Positions 37,384-44,495 of a stretch of 64,000 bases of DNA are shown piece by piece. Source of the stretch: CANLBN01 sp050633525 (lineage in GTDB: Bacteria > Pseudomonadota > Gammaproteobacteria > Pseudomonadales > Cellvibrionaceae); assembly GCA_050633525.1 (NCBI GenBank), contig JBOEGR010000024.1, forward strand, positions 1 to 64,000, in the 5' to 3' direction. A program made the translations under genes and the position numbers. Below the pieces are notes generated by a model. The model worked only from the letters and a program-made list of their open reading frames with translations. It was not told where the DNA came from and searched no databases. Position 1 is the first letter of the stretch. The number at the start of each line of letters is the position of its first letter.

Positions 37384-38355
37384 TTAAATTTGGTAAGAAA
37401 GTTCAACACATACTCGTTGCAACCAACGGGGGGAAGTAGTTTTAGGGCCTGAAGAGACATTCACTTTCATTTCCCCACTACGCCCATGCAGTACACCACC
37501 ATAGTGGTTCTTTCTAATCGCGTTAGAAAACATCAACAAAGATCCACTACTGAGCTCTACACTATGGGTATGCTGTTTTTTTGCTTTATCAATTGCACGG
37601 TGCAAACAGGCAATAGCTAATTTAGCCTCGTCATTATCGGAATAAATTCTATCTTCTTCATAAAATCGGCAAGCACACCAACCATTATATAAATGCTCTA
37701 ACACTGCACTGTCTTTTAACTCTTTTCGTGTAAATCCGTCACCCGTTATAATCGTATACAGTGGTTTTTTAAGTTGCTCTATACTGTCTTGGTCGAGATA
37801 GTGAATAATGTCATCAACATACAGGTACTCAGTGGCAACGCCCTCCTCTCCCTGTAAGCAGAAAAGAGATAACACGCTAGGCGGACGTTTGATAAACATA
37901 TTCTCAGCATGAAAAGGAATACTCCCCGCACCACGGCCCGAAGCCTCATCGTGAGATTGCTTTAAAGGCGTCACCTGATGTATAAAACCAAGCTGATGGC
38001 TACTGTCTTCCTTTTGGAGCTTGCCCTCCAACAAGCCATTAATACCGAGTAAACAAAACTCACTAACCTGTGTTTTTTCAGCGATACGCTGCTGTAAATC
38101 ATCGTGAGATGGAAGATAGCTATCAACCGGTAAATTATGAATTGAGATAAGCTGGGGCCCTATCCCTCTTTTGAGATTATCAATTGCGTTTAGTATTGCC
38201 TTGGGTAATATAGCCTTAACATCAGGTATAAGCGTCTCAGCTGCTCGTTGAGCATCTTCGTAAAAGTTATAGCTATTGGCATAACGTTGAGATAATGATA
38301 AAAATTTAGACCTATCAGAATCTGATAAGGTAAAGTGCTGCTCTTTGCTACACAT
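37384..38355 (-). CDS. Fe(II)/2-oxoglutarate oxygenase of clavaminate-synthase/VioC type
   Basis: Protein of 323 residues of the CAS-like branch (arginine or asparagine beta-hydroxylases VioC and AsnO as known examples). The iron site is His149-x-Glu151 (FHAEN), which has Glu as in that branch rather than the usual Asp, together with distal His290 (VLHGRSG); Arg314 in PRWLQRV is the expected 2-oxoglutarate ligand. Likely hydroxylates a free amino acid or a related compound. Its partner 11 bp downstream is a mandelate-racemase-type enzyme and a LysR gene is divergent. I see no NRPS or transporter nearby, so free-standing metabolism is more likely than antibiotic synthesis. Confidence 0.8.
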   Translation of the reverse strand: MCSKEQHFTLSDSDRSKFLSLSQRYANSYNFYEDAQRAAETLIPDVKAILPKAILNAIDNLKRGIGPQLISIHNLPVDSYLPSHDDLQQRIAEKTQVSEFCLLGINGLLEGKLQKEDSSHQLGFIHQVTPLKQSHDEASGRGAGSIPFHAENMFIKRPPSVLSLFCLQGEEGVATEYLYVDDIIHYLDQDSIEQLKKPLYTIITGDGFTRKELKDSAVLEHLYNGWCACRFYEEDRIYSDNDEAKLAIACLHRAIDKAKKQHTHSVELSSGSLLMFSNAIRKNHYGGVLHGRSGEMKVNVSSGPKTTSPRWLQRVCVELSYQI

Positions 38356-38448
38356 AGTCTGCGAGTCCAGTAATGACTTAAGGTGATTGCATTATAAAAA
38401 CCACCTTCTACAGAGCAAACGAATTAAGATCGGGGAATATGAAAAAAA

Positions 38449-38484
38449 GTCATAGTGTGAAACCGCTTGTACGAGTACTATGAC
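38449..38484. promoter_or_regulatory. Candidate LysR operator
   Basis: Perfect 8-bp inverted repeat GTCATAGT/ACTATGAC separated by 20 bp, in the 137-bp space between the divergent LysR gene and the oxygenase gene. Position and symmetry suit a LysR-family binding region. Inference from position only. Confidence 0.5.
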
Positions 38485-38507
38485 AACCATCGATGAGAAT
38501 GAACACT

Positions 38508-39398
38508 ATGAAACGAAATCTTCCTCCTCTGAAATCCCTTATTGCTTTTGAGGCCGCAGCAACATCAAAAAACTTTAGCGATGCAGCTGAGAAACTCTAT
38601 GTCACCCAAGGAGCCATTAGCAAACAAATTAAGCAGTTAGAAGAACACTTACAGATACGCTTATTTACACGCAAAGGTAACGCGATCGAATTGAGCTCAG
38701 AAGGAAAAGAATACTTAAACTCAGTATCACAGGCTTTATCGATTATCGAAAAAGGCTCAGAAATTTTTTATGCAAGCCAAAAAAAAGAAGTCATTATTAT
38801 TGATATCATTCCCTCGATGAGCTCATTATGGATGTTTTCTAGAGTCGAGAAATTTCAGCGGCGCCACCCCAATATTACCATACAAATAAATTCATCAGAT
38901 AACCCCATCGAAACAGCCATACAAACATCTGATATTGCTATTCGCTGCCTAGACAAAAACAAAGCGCAGGCACACTCAGAAAAGTTGCTAGTAGAAAACT
39001 TACGACTAATTGCTAGCCCATCACTATTAGAATATAAACCCATAAAAACAATGGATGATATTCGTCAGCACACCCTACTTAAACCAAGCAATCGCCCTAA
39101 CATTTGGGCTGATTTATATAGTCAATATAAGATAGACGGACAACCGTCAGAAAATGGTGTAACTTGCGAACATTTTTATATGCTCATTCAAGCCACAATA
39201 GAGAAACTGGGCATTGCTCTTGTACCCGATTTTTTATGTGAAGAGTTAATAAAAGCAGGACAATTAGTGAATCCACTCAACATCTCAGTAAAGAGTGAAT
39301 ACGCCTATTACTTTTTCACACCACACTTCAAAACAGCCGAAAGCAAAGTACTTCGTTTTAAAGAATGGGTCAGATCAGAGTTAAGTGACTATTTATAA
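38508..39398 (+). CDS. LysR-family transcriptional regulator (GcvA-like)
   Basis: Regulator of about 296 residues from the ATG at 38508, which puts the usual LPPLKSLIAFEAAATSKNFSDAAEKLYVTQGAISKQIKQLEEHL helix-turn-helix at the correct distance; the ATG codons at 38493 and 38499 add five or three residues. An effector-binding domain of the periplasmic-binding-protein fold follows (90-296). Divergent from the oxygenase-enolase pair, with an inverted repeat in the shared promoter, so it probably controls them in response to their substrate. The stop codon lies in a degenerate 14-bp tandem repeat. Confidence 0.9.
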   Translation: MKRNLPPLKSLIAFEAAATSKNFSDAAEKLYVTQGAISKQIKQLEEHLQIRLFTRKGNAIELSSEGKEYLNSVSQALSIIEKGSEIFYASQKKEVIIIDIIPSMSSLWMFSRVEKFQRRHPNITIQINSSDNPIETAIQTSDIAIRCLDKNKAQAHSEKLLVENLRLIASPSLLEYKPIKTMDDIRQHTLLKPSNRPNIWADLYSQYKIDGQPSENGVTCEHFYMLIQATIEKLGIALVPDFLCEELIKAGQLVNPLNISVKSEYAYYFFTPHFKTAESKVLRFKEWVRSELSDYL

Positions 39399-39472
39399 AA
39401 CCGTAACTATAAGGCGATAGCTATACGGCAACTATAAGACGACAACTATAAAATGACAGCCATAAGACATCA
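39388..39472 (+). repeat. 14-bp degenerate tandem repeat spanning the LysR stop
   Basis: Clear units ACTATAAGACGACA (39431-39444), ACTATAAAATGACA (39445-39458) and GCCATAAGACATCA (39459-39472), with poorer copies ACTATAAGGCGATA (39406-39419) and ACTATTTATAA... (from 39388) that include the stop. Spacing varies by a few bases. Confidence 0.65.
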
Positions 39473-39491
39473 TACTTGGCACCCACCTTCA

Positions 39492-40031
39492 TTAAAATGA
39501 TGATCCGGGTTGGGCTAAAAACTCAAGTTCTTCTGTACTAGACTCTCGGTTTAATATCGCATTTCGATGAGGATAGCGGCCAAAGCGTACAATAATATCC
39601 CTATGCTTATGTTCGAATTCAAGAGTGGATTGAATGCCGTTTTTCTCGAACAAACTAACAGCAACATCATGAATAGCCAGCGATTCGCTGTGCATAAACG
39701 GCATATAGAGAAAAGAACGTTCGACAGGACTCAGGTCCGCATCTTGACCAAGGGAGATAGCCTCTTGCGCAAGCGCCAAAGCCAAAGCATCCGATGTAAA
39801 AGCTTGCGGCAAATCTCTAAACAAATTACGAGAAAATTGATCCAAGACGATCACCTCAGCCAAACGGCCCAGGCTCGATGTCCGCCATTCGAATAATTCA
39901 CACTGAGTAGCCTGTTGATGAACAGATAAAAAGCGATGCCTAATTAAACCATCGAAATCATCGTCTTTTTTCCACCAAAGTGAAGAATCTATTTCCTCAA
40001 ACCAAAAAGAAAGAATCTCTTGATAATCCAT
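39492..40031 (-). CDS. DUF924 family protein
   Basis: 179 residues, a helical cytosolic protein of the DUF924 family: begins with the DYQEILSFWFEEI...WWKKDD segment, contains VIVLDQFSRNLFRDLPQAFTSDALAL, and a C-terminal HRDIIVRFGRYPHRNAILNRESS motif typical of the group. Its role is unknown. It starts 20 bp downstream of the NIPSNAP-like gene, so the two may be cotranscribed. Length is normal for the family. Confidence 0.88.
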   Translation of the reverse strand: MDYQEILSFWFEEIDSSLWWKKDDDFDGLIRHRFLSVHQQATQCELFEWRTSSLGRLAEVIVLDQFSRNLFRDLPQAFTSDALALALAQEAISLGQDADLSPVERSFLYMPFMHSESLAIHDVAVSLFEKNGIQSTLEFEHKHRDIIVRFGRYPHRNAILNRESSTEELEFLAQPGSSF

Positions 40032-40051
40032 AAGAATAACAGCAGCCTCTT

Positions 40052-40357
40052 TTATTCAAACAAAGGTTTAAAAAAACTACGCTCATAACTAAGAACACAC
40101 TGAGTTGCCTTGGCATAATCAAATGCGGCCATACAATCAGCATCTTTAAAAGAATCATTACGATACTGTTCATATTCAGCAAGACTGGGAAAGCTAAAAA
40201 GCGCTAGAGCAATATTATTAGCCCCTTCTGAAGGCAAAAAATAACCATGGTGTTGGCCACCAAACTTATTAACTAAAGGAATCCATAATTTAGCGTAATG
40301 CTCAAATTCTTGTATTTTATCGGGGTCTATAATGTATTTTAAATAACAGGTAATCAT
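40052..40357 (-). CDS. NIPSNAP-like alpha-beta barrel protein
   Basis: 101 residues with a ferredoxin-like dimeric alpha-beta fold: YLKYIIDPDKIQEFEHYAKLWIPLVNKFGGQHHGYFLP, then ALALFSFPSLAEYEQYRNDSF. Resembles NIPSNAP-family/DUF-type stress or degradative proteins with no assigned reaction. No catalytic residues can be proposed. Upstream of DUF924, downstream of a YciI-like gene on the same strand. Confidence 0.8.
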   Translation of the reverse strand: MITCYLKYIIDPDKIQEFEHYAKLWIPLVNKFGGQHHGYFLPSEGANNIALALFSFPSLAEYEQYRNDSFKDADCMAAFDYAKATQCVLSYERSFFKPLFE

Positions 40358-40439
40358 TTTTATGTAAACTTACAGTAAGATACGATGGTACTTAATATTA
40401 CTTATATATTTGTCGTTCACTTATTAGGCGCAACTTAGA

Positions 40440-40727
40440 TTAAGTCATAAGAAAACCAAGTCTTTCATCCGTCTTTTTAAGCGAAATTTCAATTATTTCG
40501 GCAGTGACAATATTTGCTGAGACGAAGGGATCATCACCCACTCTTGCCTCAAGCTCTTCACGTGAGACATTGTGCGCAATTATTGAGCCACCTTGAGCGG
40601 GCTCAATACTACCGACCAACAAAAACACACCGTCATCAAACCCCTGCTTTATCCAAGCATTGTGACCATCCATATACTCTTTGGCATTCGCCTTATTGGT
40701 AGAGAACTTCAACAAAACTACAAACAT
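40440..40727 (-). CDS. YciI-like protein
   Basis: 95 residues of the YCII fold: MFVVLLKFSTNKANAKEYMDGHNAWIKQGFDDGVFLLVGSI, with a conserved His (HNAWIKQG) and Asp, then GDDPFVSANIVTAEIIEI. YCII proteins are small dimeric alpha-beta proteins, some with weak hydrolase-like or dehalogenase activity; here no function is known. Same strand as the NIPSNAP-like gene, 83 bp upstream of it. Confidence 0.85.
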   Translation of the reverse strand: MFVVLLKFSTNKANAKEYMDGHNAWIKQGFDDGVFLLVGSIEPAQGGSIIAHNVSREELEARVGDDPFVSANIVTAEIIEISLKKTDERLGFLMT

Positions 40728-41004
40728 TGCTTTTCTCCCTGCTTACTTAGCTTAGGTATAAATTAAAAATTTAAGGCTTAATCATAAATGGAAATGATTA
40801 AAATAACAAAGGGGTACATCAAAGATAGCTGATTACGGTATCATTTATAACTCAGCAGCTATACCATTCGAAATTAATCCCTCCCTCACCCTTTATTTTT
40901 AGGCTATTTCATAGAGGAAAAAAATGATTCAACGCTAAAATATCAGCACAGTATCAGCTTCACAGCGAATAATATAAACATACTCTACAATACTGGAATA
41001 AATC

Positions 41005-41658
41005 ATGTGTTCAAATCGGTTTTTATTATCTCTTTTAATCATTTTCGGTCTATCAGCATCAGTAGCTTTTGGTCAAAATTTAACATTTTTTTTTGATATC
41101 GAAAAAGGATCCATAAGCAAAGTATCCGCCAAAATTAAAACGAATAATACTAACTTAGAACAGCGTAACCATTTAGGTGATACAGCAGTTATTGTTGCAG
41201 CACGTAATGGTCAATTAGAGATACTTCGCCTGCTGGTAGAAAACGGCGCAAATATAAATGCTTTAGACTCAAAGAAACGAGATGTACTAAATATAGCAAT
41301 AAGCACTCGCAACCCAGCATTAGCACAATTGGCACTTCAACTAGGCGCTGATCCAACAATGGTTACATCAGTCTACGATGGCGGTGCAATCATTTACGGG
41401 TCCGCCAAAGGGGCGGTAGAAATTGTAGAGATGCTAATTAAAGCAGGCGCACCCGTTAATCGCATTAATAATCTAGGCTGGACAGCTTTATTAGAGGTTG
41501 CAATATTAGGGAATAACTCGAAAGAGTATATTGCTATAGCACAGATGTTGATTGCAGCTGGGGCAGATCGATCAATTAAAGATAATGAGGGTAAAACAGC
41601 ATTTGATCATGCCAAGGATCGCGGAAATCATGAATTAGCCAAAATCTTAGCCTTCTAG
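41005..41658 (+). CDS. Secreted ankyrin-repeat protein
   Basis: 217 residues with a signal peptide (1-23, cut near AFGQ) and about five ankyrin repeats (from 46): GDTAVIVAARNGQLEILRLLVENGANINALD and GWTALLEVAI...IAQMLIAAGADRSIKD show the consensus. Likely a periplasmic protein-protein interaction module; in bacteria such proteins often accompany toxins or catalase-like partners, none of which is seen here. Isolated gene with about 277 bp of gene-free DNA upstream. Confidence 0.85.
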   Translation: MCSNRFLLSLLIIFGLSASVAFGQNLTFFFDIEKGSISKVSAKIKTNNTNLEQRNHLGDTAVIVAARNGQLEILRLLVENGANINALDSKKRDVLNIAISTRNPALAQLALQLGADPTMVTSVYDGGAIIYGSAKGAVEIVEMLIKAGAPVNRINNLGWTALLEVAILGNNSKEYIAIAQMLIAAGADRSIKDNEGKTAFDHAKDRGNHELAKILAF

Positions 41659-41707
41659 CGTAAAAGGGTTTGGGCTCCCATTAATTAGAATTATGTATTT
41701 AACAATA

Positions 41708-41848
41708 TAAACACAAACTGTTACAAACGATCCCCATTTACTACATTTTGGCTTTAATGAGGATGGTAATTTAATTAATTCTAAAGCTGTTAATTTAAGC
41801 CTTTCCTATATCAAACTTTATCAACAACTGTTTCTGTATGAAATTTAA
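41708..41848 (+). pseudogene. Possible remnant of a gene 3-prime end
   Basis: Open frame of about 46 codons between two stops with no start codon, reading TQTVTNDPHLLHFGFNEDGN then LINSKAVNLSLSY and ending LYQQLFLYEI. The composition (charged and hydrophobic residues in protein-like order) is more coding-like than the other frames, and the downstream flank carries a 10-bp tandem repeat. It may be the relic of an inserted or decayed gene in this accessory patch. The family was not recognised. Confidence 0.3.
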
Positions 41849-41860
41849 TTCCCTCGTTAT

Positions 41861-41890
41861 CTTTTATTACCTTTTATTACCTTTTACTAG
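41861..41890. repeat. 10-bp tandem repeat
   Basis: CTTTTATTAC twice in a row (41861-41880) and a third altered copy CTTTTACTAG (41881-41890), just after the candidate gene remnant. Confidence 0.7.
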
Positions 41891-41926
41891 TCCCTTTTAT
41901 TATTGATGTATCACATCAAGATAGAT

Positions 41927-42247
41927 TTACATGTCTTTACAGATACCATTATCACAATAATACAACCCTTTCACTCTCATAATCCATGGTAATTTTTCTT
42001 TTTCTAACATTTTTATCTTTTGCTCTAGTATTTTCACTCTACCTAAGAGGTAAATATTATCTGATATTATTTCCGATAATTTCTCACTGCTTGGACTTGT
42101 GCCTTTTTCTTCTTTCTCAGAAAAATTGTTTAATATTCCTCTCAAATCCTGGTATTCCATTTTTCTACTTTGCTGTTCTTGCGAAAATGCTTTAGGTATA
42201 ACTGTAGAGATAAGAGCGATTAGCATTAAAGTAGTTTTCAAGCACAT
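41927..42247 (-). CDS. Small secreted hypothetical protein
   Basis: Not recognised. 106 residues with a signal peptide (1-22, cut near AFSQE), a polar middle and a coiled-coil-like helix (LLGRVKILEQKIKMLEKEKLPW), ending with a two-Cys tail (YYCDNGICKDM). The presence of a clean signal peptide, heptad pattern and Cys pair supports a real gene even though it is alone in an accessory region. Possibly a periplasmic protein with a disulfide. Upstream of the PhyH-like gene on the opposite arrangement, with about 185 bp between them. Confidence 0.55.
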   Translation of the reverse strand: MCLKTTLMLIALISTVIPKAFSQEQQSRKMEYQDLRGILNNFSEKEEKGTSPSSEKLSEIISDNIYLLGRVKILEQKIKMLEKEKLPWIMRVKGLYYCDNGICKDM

Positions 42248-42432
42248 TAGAATTACCCAATCATTAGGACCATCTTTGACTATAGAAAACTACAAATGTT
42301 CAATTTACAAACATAGTACTTACATAACAATCATGGAATTTAAGATACCCTAGTAAAGAGTCAATGACAAAATTTCATCATTATCATTCTTTCTTGTCAC
42401 CGTCGCCTTTTATTTGCATTGAATCAAATTAT

Positions 42433-43098
42433 TCATGCCCATAAAACACCCGGAGGCAATTCATAACTACTATATTCCAAATGCAATACTCGTCGCTGCG
42501 ATGGTTGAATCGCTTTGCTTGAGGCATGAAGGATATGCGGTCGCATCACTAAAGCAGATCCAGACTTCGCCTCACAAAAAATAGAGGAATGTGTTGTAAC
42601 ATATTGTTGTATCTCGGCCTGACCAAGAATACCCGAGGTATGACTACCCGGAATCAGCTTAAGACAGCCATTTTCTTTATTTGTATCATCAAGATGTATA
42701 CGAAAAGTAAGCATCTGATTTAAAACAGACAAAGGCGCTTGAACATGATGCACTTCATCTTTTAGACTCCATGGCCCCCAATCTGGATGTTCGAACACAG
42801 AAGAAACAGCGACCGTTTTATCTTGATGCCAAGTCACCAACCAATTATTCTCAGGAGTTTTATCGAATAAGATAGCTCTAACTAGACTTGGGTTTCCAGC
42901 AAGATAATCTCTTGCCGCGTTCAAAATATAAGGAGAAGCAGCCAACTCCCCTATCGAAGAGAATTTCTTTTCAACATTGCGAATACCGCCTAACTTACTT
43001 GAAAAAACAATAGACTGTAGATCTTCATTAATGGAAGAAAGCTGATCTTCCGTAAGGAAATGCTCAATTAATTCATATCCGTCTTTTAATATTGCCAT
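42433..43098 (-). CDS. Phytanoyl-CoA dioxygenase (PhyH) family protein
   Basis: Fe(II)/2-oxoglutarate oxygenase of 221 residues. The metal motif is His91-Gln-Asp93 (VTWHQDKTVAV) with distal His191 (RPHILHASS) and the 2-oxoglutarate Arg in the QRRVLHLEYS segment; the IPGSHTSG strand is typical. Such proteins often hydroxylate small metabolites, for example ectoine or lipid-derived acids; the substrate cannot be told. It is a stand-alone gene 105 bp away from the DUF4259 gene on the same strand. Confidence 0.85.
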   Translation of the reverse strand: MAILKDGYELIEHFLTEDQLSSINEDLQSIVFSSKLGGIRNVEKKFSSIGELAASPYILNAARDYLAGNPSLVRAILFDKTPENNWLVTWHQDKTVAVSSVFEHPDWGPWSLKDEVHHVQAPLSVLNQMLTFRIHLDDTNKENGCLKLIPGSHTSGILGQAEIQQYVTTHSSIFCEAKSGSALVMRPHILHASSKAIQPSQRRVLHLEYSSYELPPGVLWA

Positions 43099-43187
43099 TT
43101 ATTGAGTATTAGATTCTTAAAAAGTTAATAGCTCAGAATTAATCGATAACTTAAAAACGTCACAATTGCATTTTTCGATCGAGTCTG

Positions 43188-43213
43188 ACCCTATTGATTC
43201 ACCCTATTGATTC
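43188..43213. repeat. 13-bp perfect tandem duplication at the DUF4259 stop
   Basis: ACCCTATTGATTC twice in a row (43188-43200 and 43201-43213). The second copy contains the stop codon of the minus-strand DUF4259 gene (43204-43206) and its last codons, so the duplication covers the gene end. It is preceded by GAGTCTGACC, a motif I associate with REP-type transposase targets. Confidence 0.8.
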
Positions 43214-43665
43214 TCACTACTAAGTCGAGATTCTAAATTTTTTAGTACTGAAAGCCACTCACTCGCATCCCCCTCGTGCCACAATTGTGCGAGTTCAGAA
43301 TTAGTTAATTCTTTACAATAACTGATAGCTTTTAAAGAGAATTTAGCCATTTCAGGTTCGAAAGGGGATTTATTTGAACCTACCCAACTAACTAGAGACT
43401 CTGGCAAGTTATCAGTAACACCATCTTTGAGTGTGGCAACAACCTCAATAGCTGCAATAGCTTTAGTACATAAATCTACTTCTTTGTAGGTAACACTGAA
43501 CACTGCACCGATAGTACTTAAAAGAACCTTAGTTCCCTTTGTATTTTCAACTTCATGCACCCAGTCCAATGCTGTATCATTTTCGAAACTGCCAGCACCC
43601 CAAGCACCTGAAAAAGCTTTAGATGAGGCAAATATCAAAACAAGAATGGTAAAACTAATTTTCAC
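43204..43665 (-). CDS. DUF4259 domain protein, secreted
   Basis: 153 residues with a signal peptide (1-19, cut near FSGAW) followed by AWGAGSFENDTALDWVHEVE, the family signature of DUF4259, and helical remainder to LKNLESRLSSENQ. DUF4259 proteins are small and often found in cassette or immunity-like contexts; function unknown. Its stop lies in a 13-bp duplication. The gene lies directly downstream of an attC-like site at 43681-43740 on the same strand, consistent with gene-cassette origin. Confidence 0.8.
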   Translation of the reverse strand: MKISFTILVLIFASSKAFSGAWGAGSFENDTALDWVHEVENTKGTKVLLSTIGAVFSVTYKEVDLCTKAIAAIEVVATLKDGVTDNLPESLVSWVGSNKSPFEPEMAKFSLKAISYCKELTNSELAQLWHEGDASEWLSVLKNLESRLSSENQ

Positions 43666-43680
43666 TGTCGGTTCCTTTTG

Positions 43681-43740
43681 CGTATAACGCCGCCAGCAGG
43701 GGAGCAGCTTTGCTGCTTACCAATGGCTGGCCTTGTTAGC
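43681..43740 (-). mobile_element. attC-like integron recombination site
   Basis: About 60 bp whose arms pair as GCTAACAAGGCCAGC at one side and GCTGGCGGCGTTATACG at the other (minus strand), with an inner AGCAGC/GCTGCT stem; GTTATAC matches the GTTRRRY core in six of seven places. It lies between the 43754 gene and the DUF4259 gene, exactly where a cassette end would be, on the same strand as both. No integrase gene or second site is visible, so it is at best a single relic. Confidence 0.5.
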
Positions 43741-43753
43741 ACTTGTGTTTATT

Positions 43754-44107
43754 TCACTTAACAACTTCATTTGACTGGGGGTCATATAAAAATATAGAGT
43801 ACTCTTTTACCAAGTTATCTAATAAATCAGCTGCCTCATTTGCGGTTTTTCCACGACCTAAACTTATGCATAAAAAACCTTGATGTAAGTATGGTGTACA
43901 TGACCAAGGTGAGTTATCTAATTGTTCATCAGTAAGAGCATTATCTCTCAATGGAAACTTATTGGATAATTCATTTATAAAAGCTTCGAATTCTTTATTT
44001 GAAGGCCATTCAACTAACTGCCCCCTGTTTATTGATAGATAAGCATTTTTTACTTCTTCATCTGACTTATTGTCATAAAAAGCTAAAAATCCTAAATCAA
44101 AACTCAT
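43754..44107 (-). CDS. Small hypothetical protein, possible integron-cassette gene
   Basis: Not recognised. About 117 residues from the ATG at 44107, which has AGAGG upstream (a longer reading from 44176 lacks one). Soluble, acidic-polar, SFDLGFLAFYDNKSDEEVKNAYLS...LSNKFPLRD...WSCTPYLHQGFLCISLGRGKTANEAADLL. The overall look (small, lone, next to a recombination-like site) fits a cassette gene; some such proteins are immunity factors, but I see no toxin. It is followed by the attC-like site and then the DUF4259 gene. Confidence 0.6.
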   Translation of the reverse strand: MSFDLGFLAFYDNKSDEEVKNAYLSINRGQLVEWPSNKEFEAFINELSNKFPLRDNALTDEQLDNSPWSCTPYLHQGFLCISLGRGKTANEAADLLDNLVKEYSIFLYDPQSNEVVK

Positions 44108-44253
44108 ACCTTGCCTCTGGAGTGCTAACAGTTTATTCAAAAGAACCATTCCACTTATCTCAGTTCTCTTGATCAATTAATAAGATAAAGTGAATTTAAC
44201 ATCTTTTTTAGGCAAAACAATAAGTTAAACAATTTAAATAATTCATACACTTT

Positions 44254-44304
44254 TTGATCACGAGAATGATGAAGAGCAACCCCCAATAACGTTCTCGTGA
44301 TCAA
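44254..44304. repeat. 13-bp perfect inverted repeat
   Basis: TTGATCACGAGAA (44254-44266) and TTCTCGTGATCAA (44292-44304), 25 bp apart, in DNA without genes between an accessory gene and the terminator of the DUF2126 operon. Could be an operator, the ends of a lost small element or a cruciform. A related word, GTGATCAAGAGAAC, follows at 44347-44360. Confidence 0.6.
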
Positions 44305-44433
44305 CTTTTTTAACCCTTTATATTTCAAAGGTTTAACGCATCATAAAGTGATCAAGAGAACAGGTCTACTGATACTGGCCTTGTAAACGTTTTATCTGAC
44401 ATTTTGGCGCGTTTTATATTATTTTTATCAAAA

Positions 44434-44459
44434 AAAACAGAGGGGTTAAGCTCTGTTTT
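44434..44459. terminator. Bidirectional rho-independent terminator
   Basis: Stem AAAACAGAG/CTCTGTTTT with an 8-nt loop, flanked by an A run and a T run on opposite sides, 37 bp after the stop of the 44496 gene (minus strand). Marks the end of the second ATP-grasp operon. Confidence 0.85.
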
Positions 44460-44495
44460 TTTATTTGGCTCTCTGTTTCAGTTAAGACAATACTT

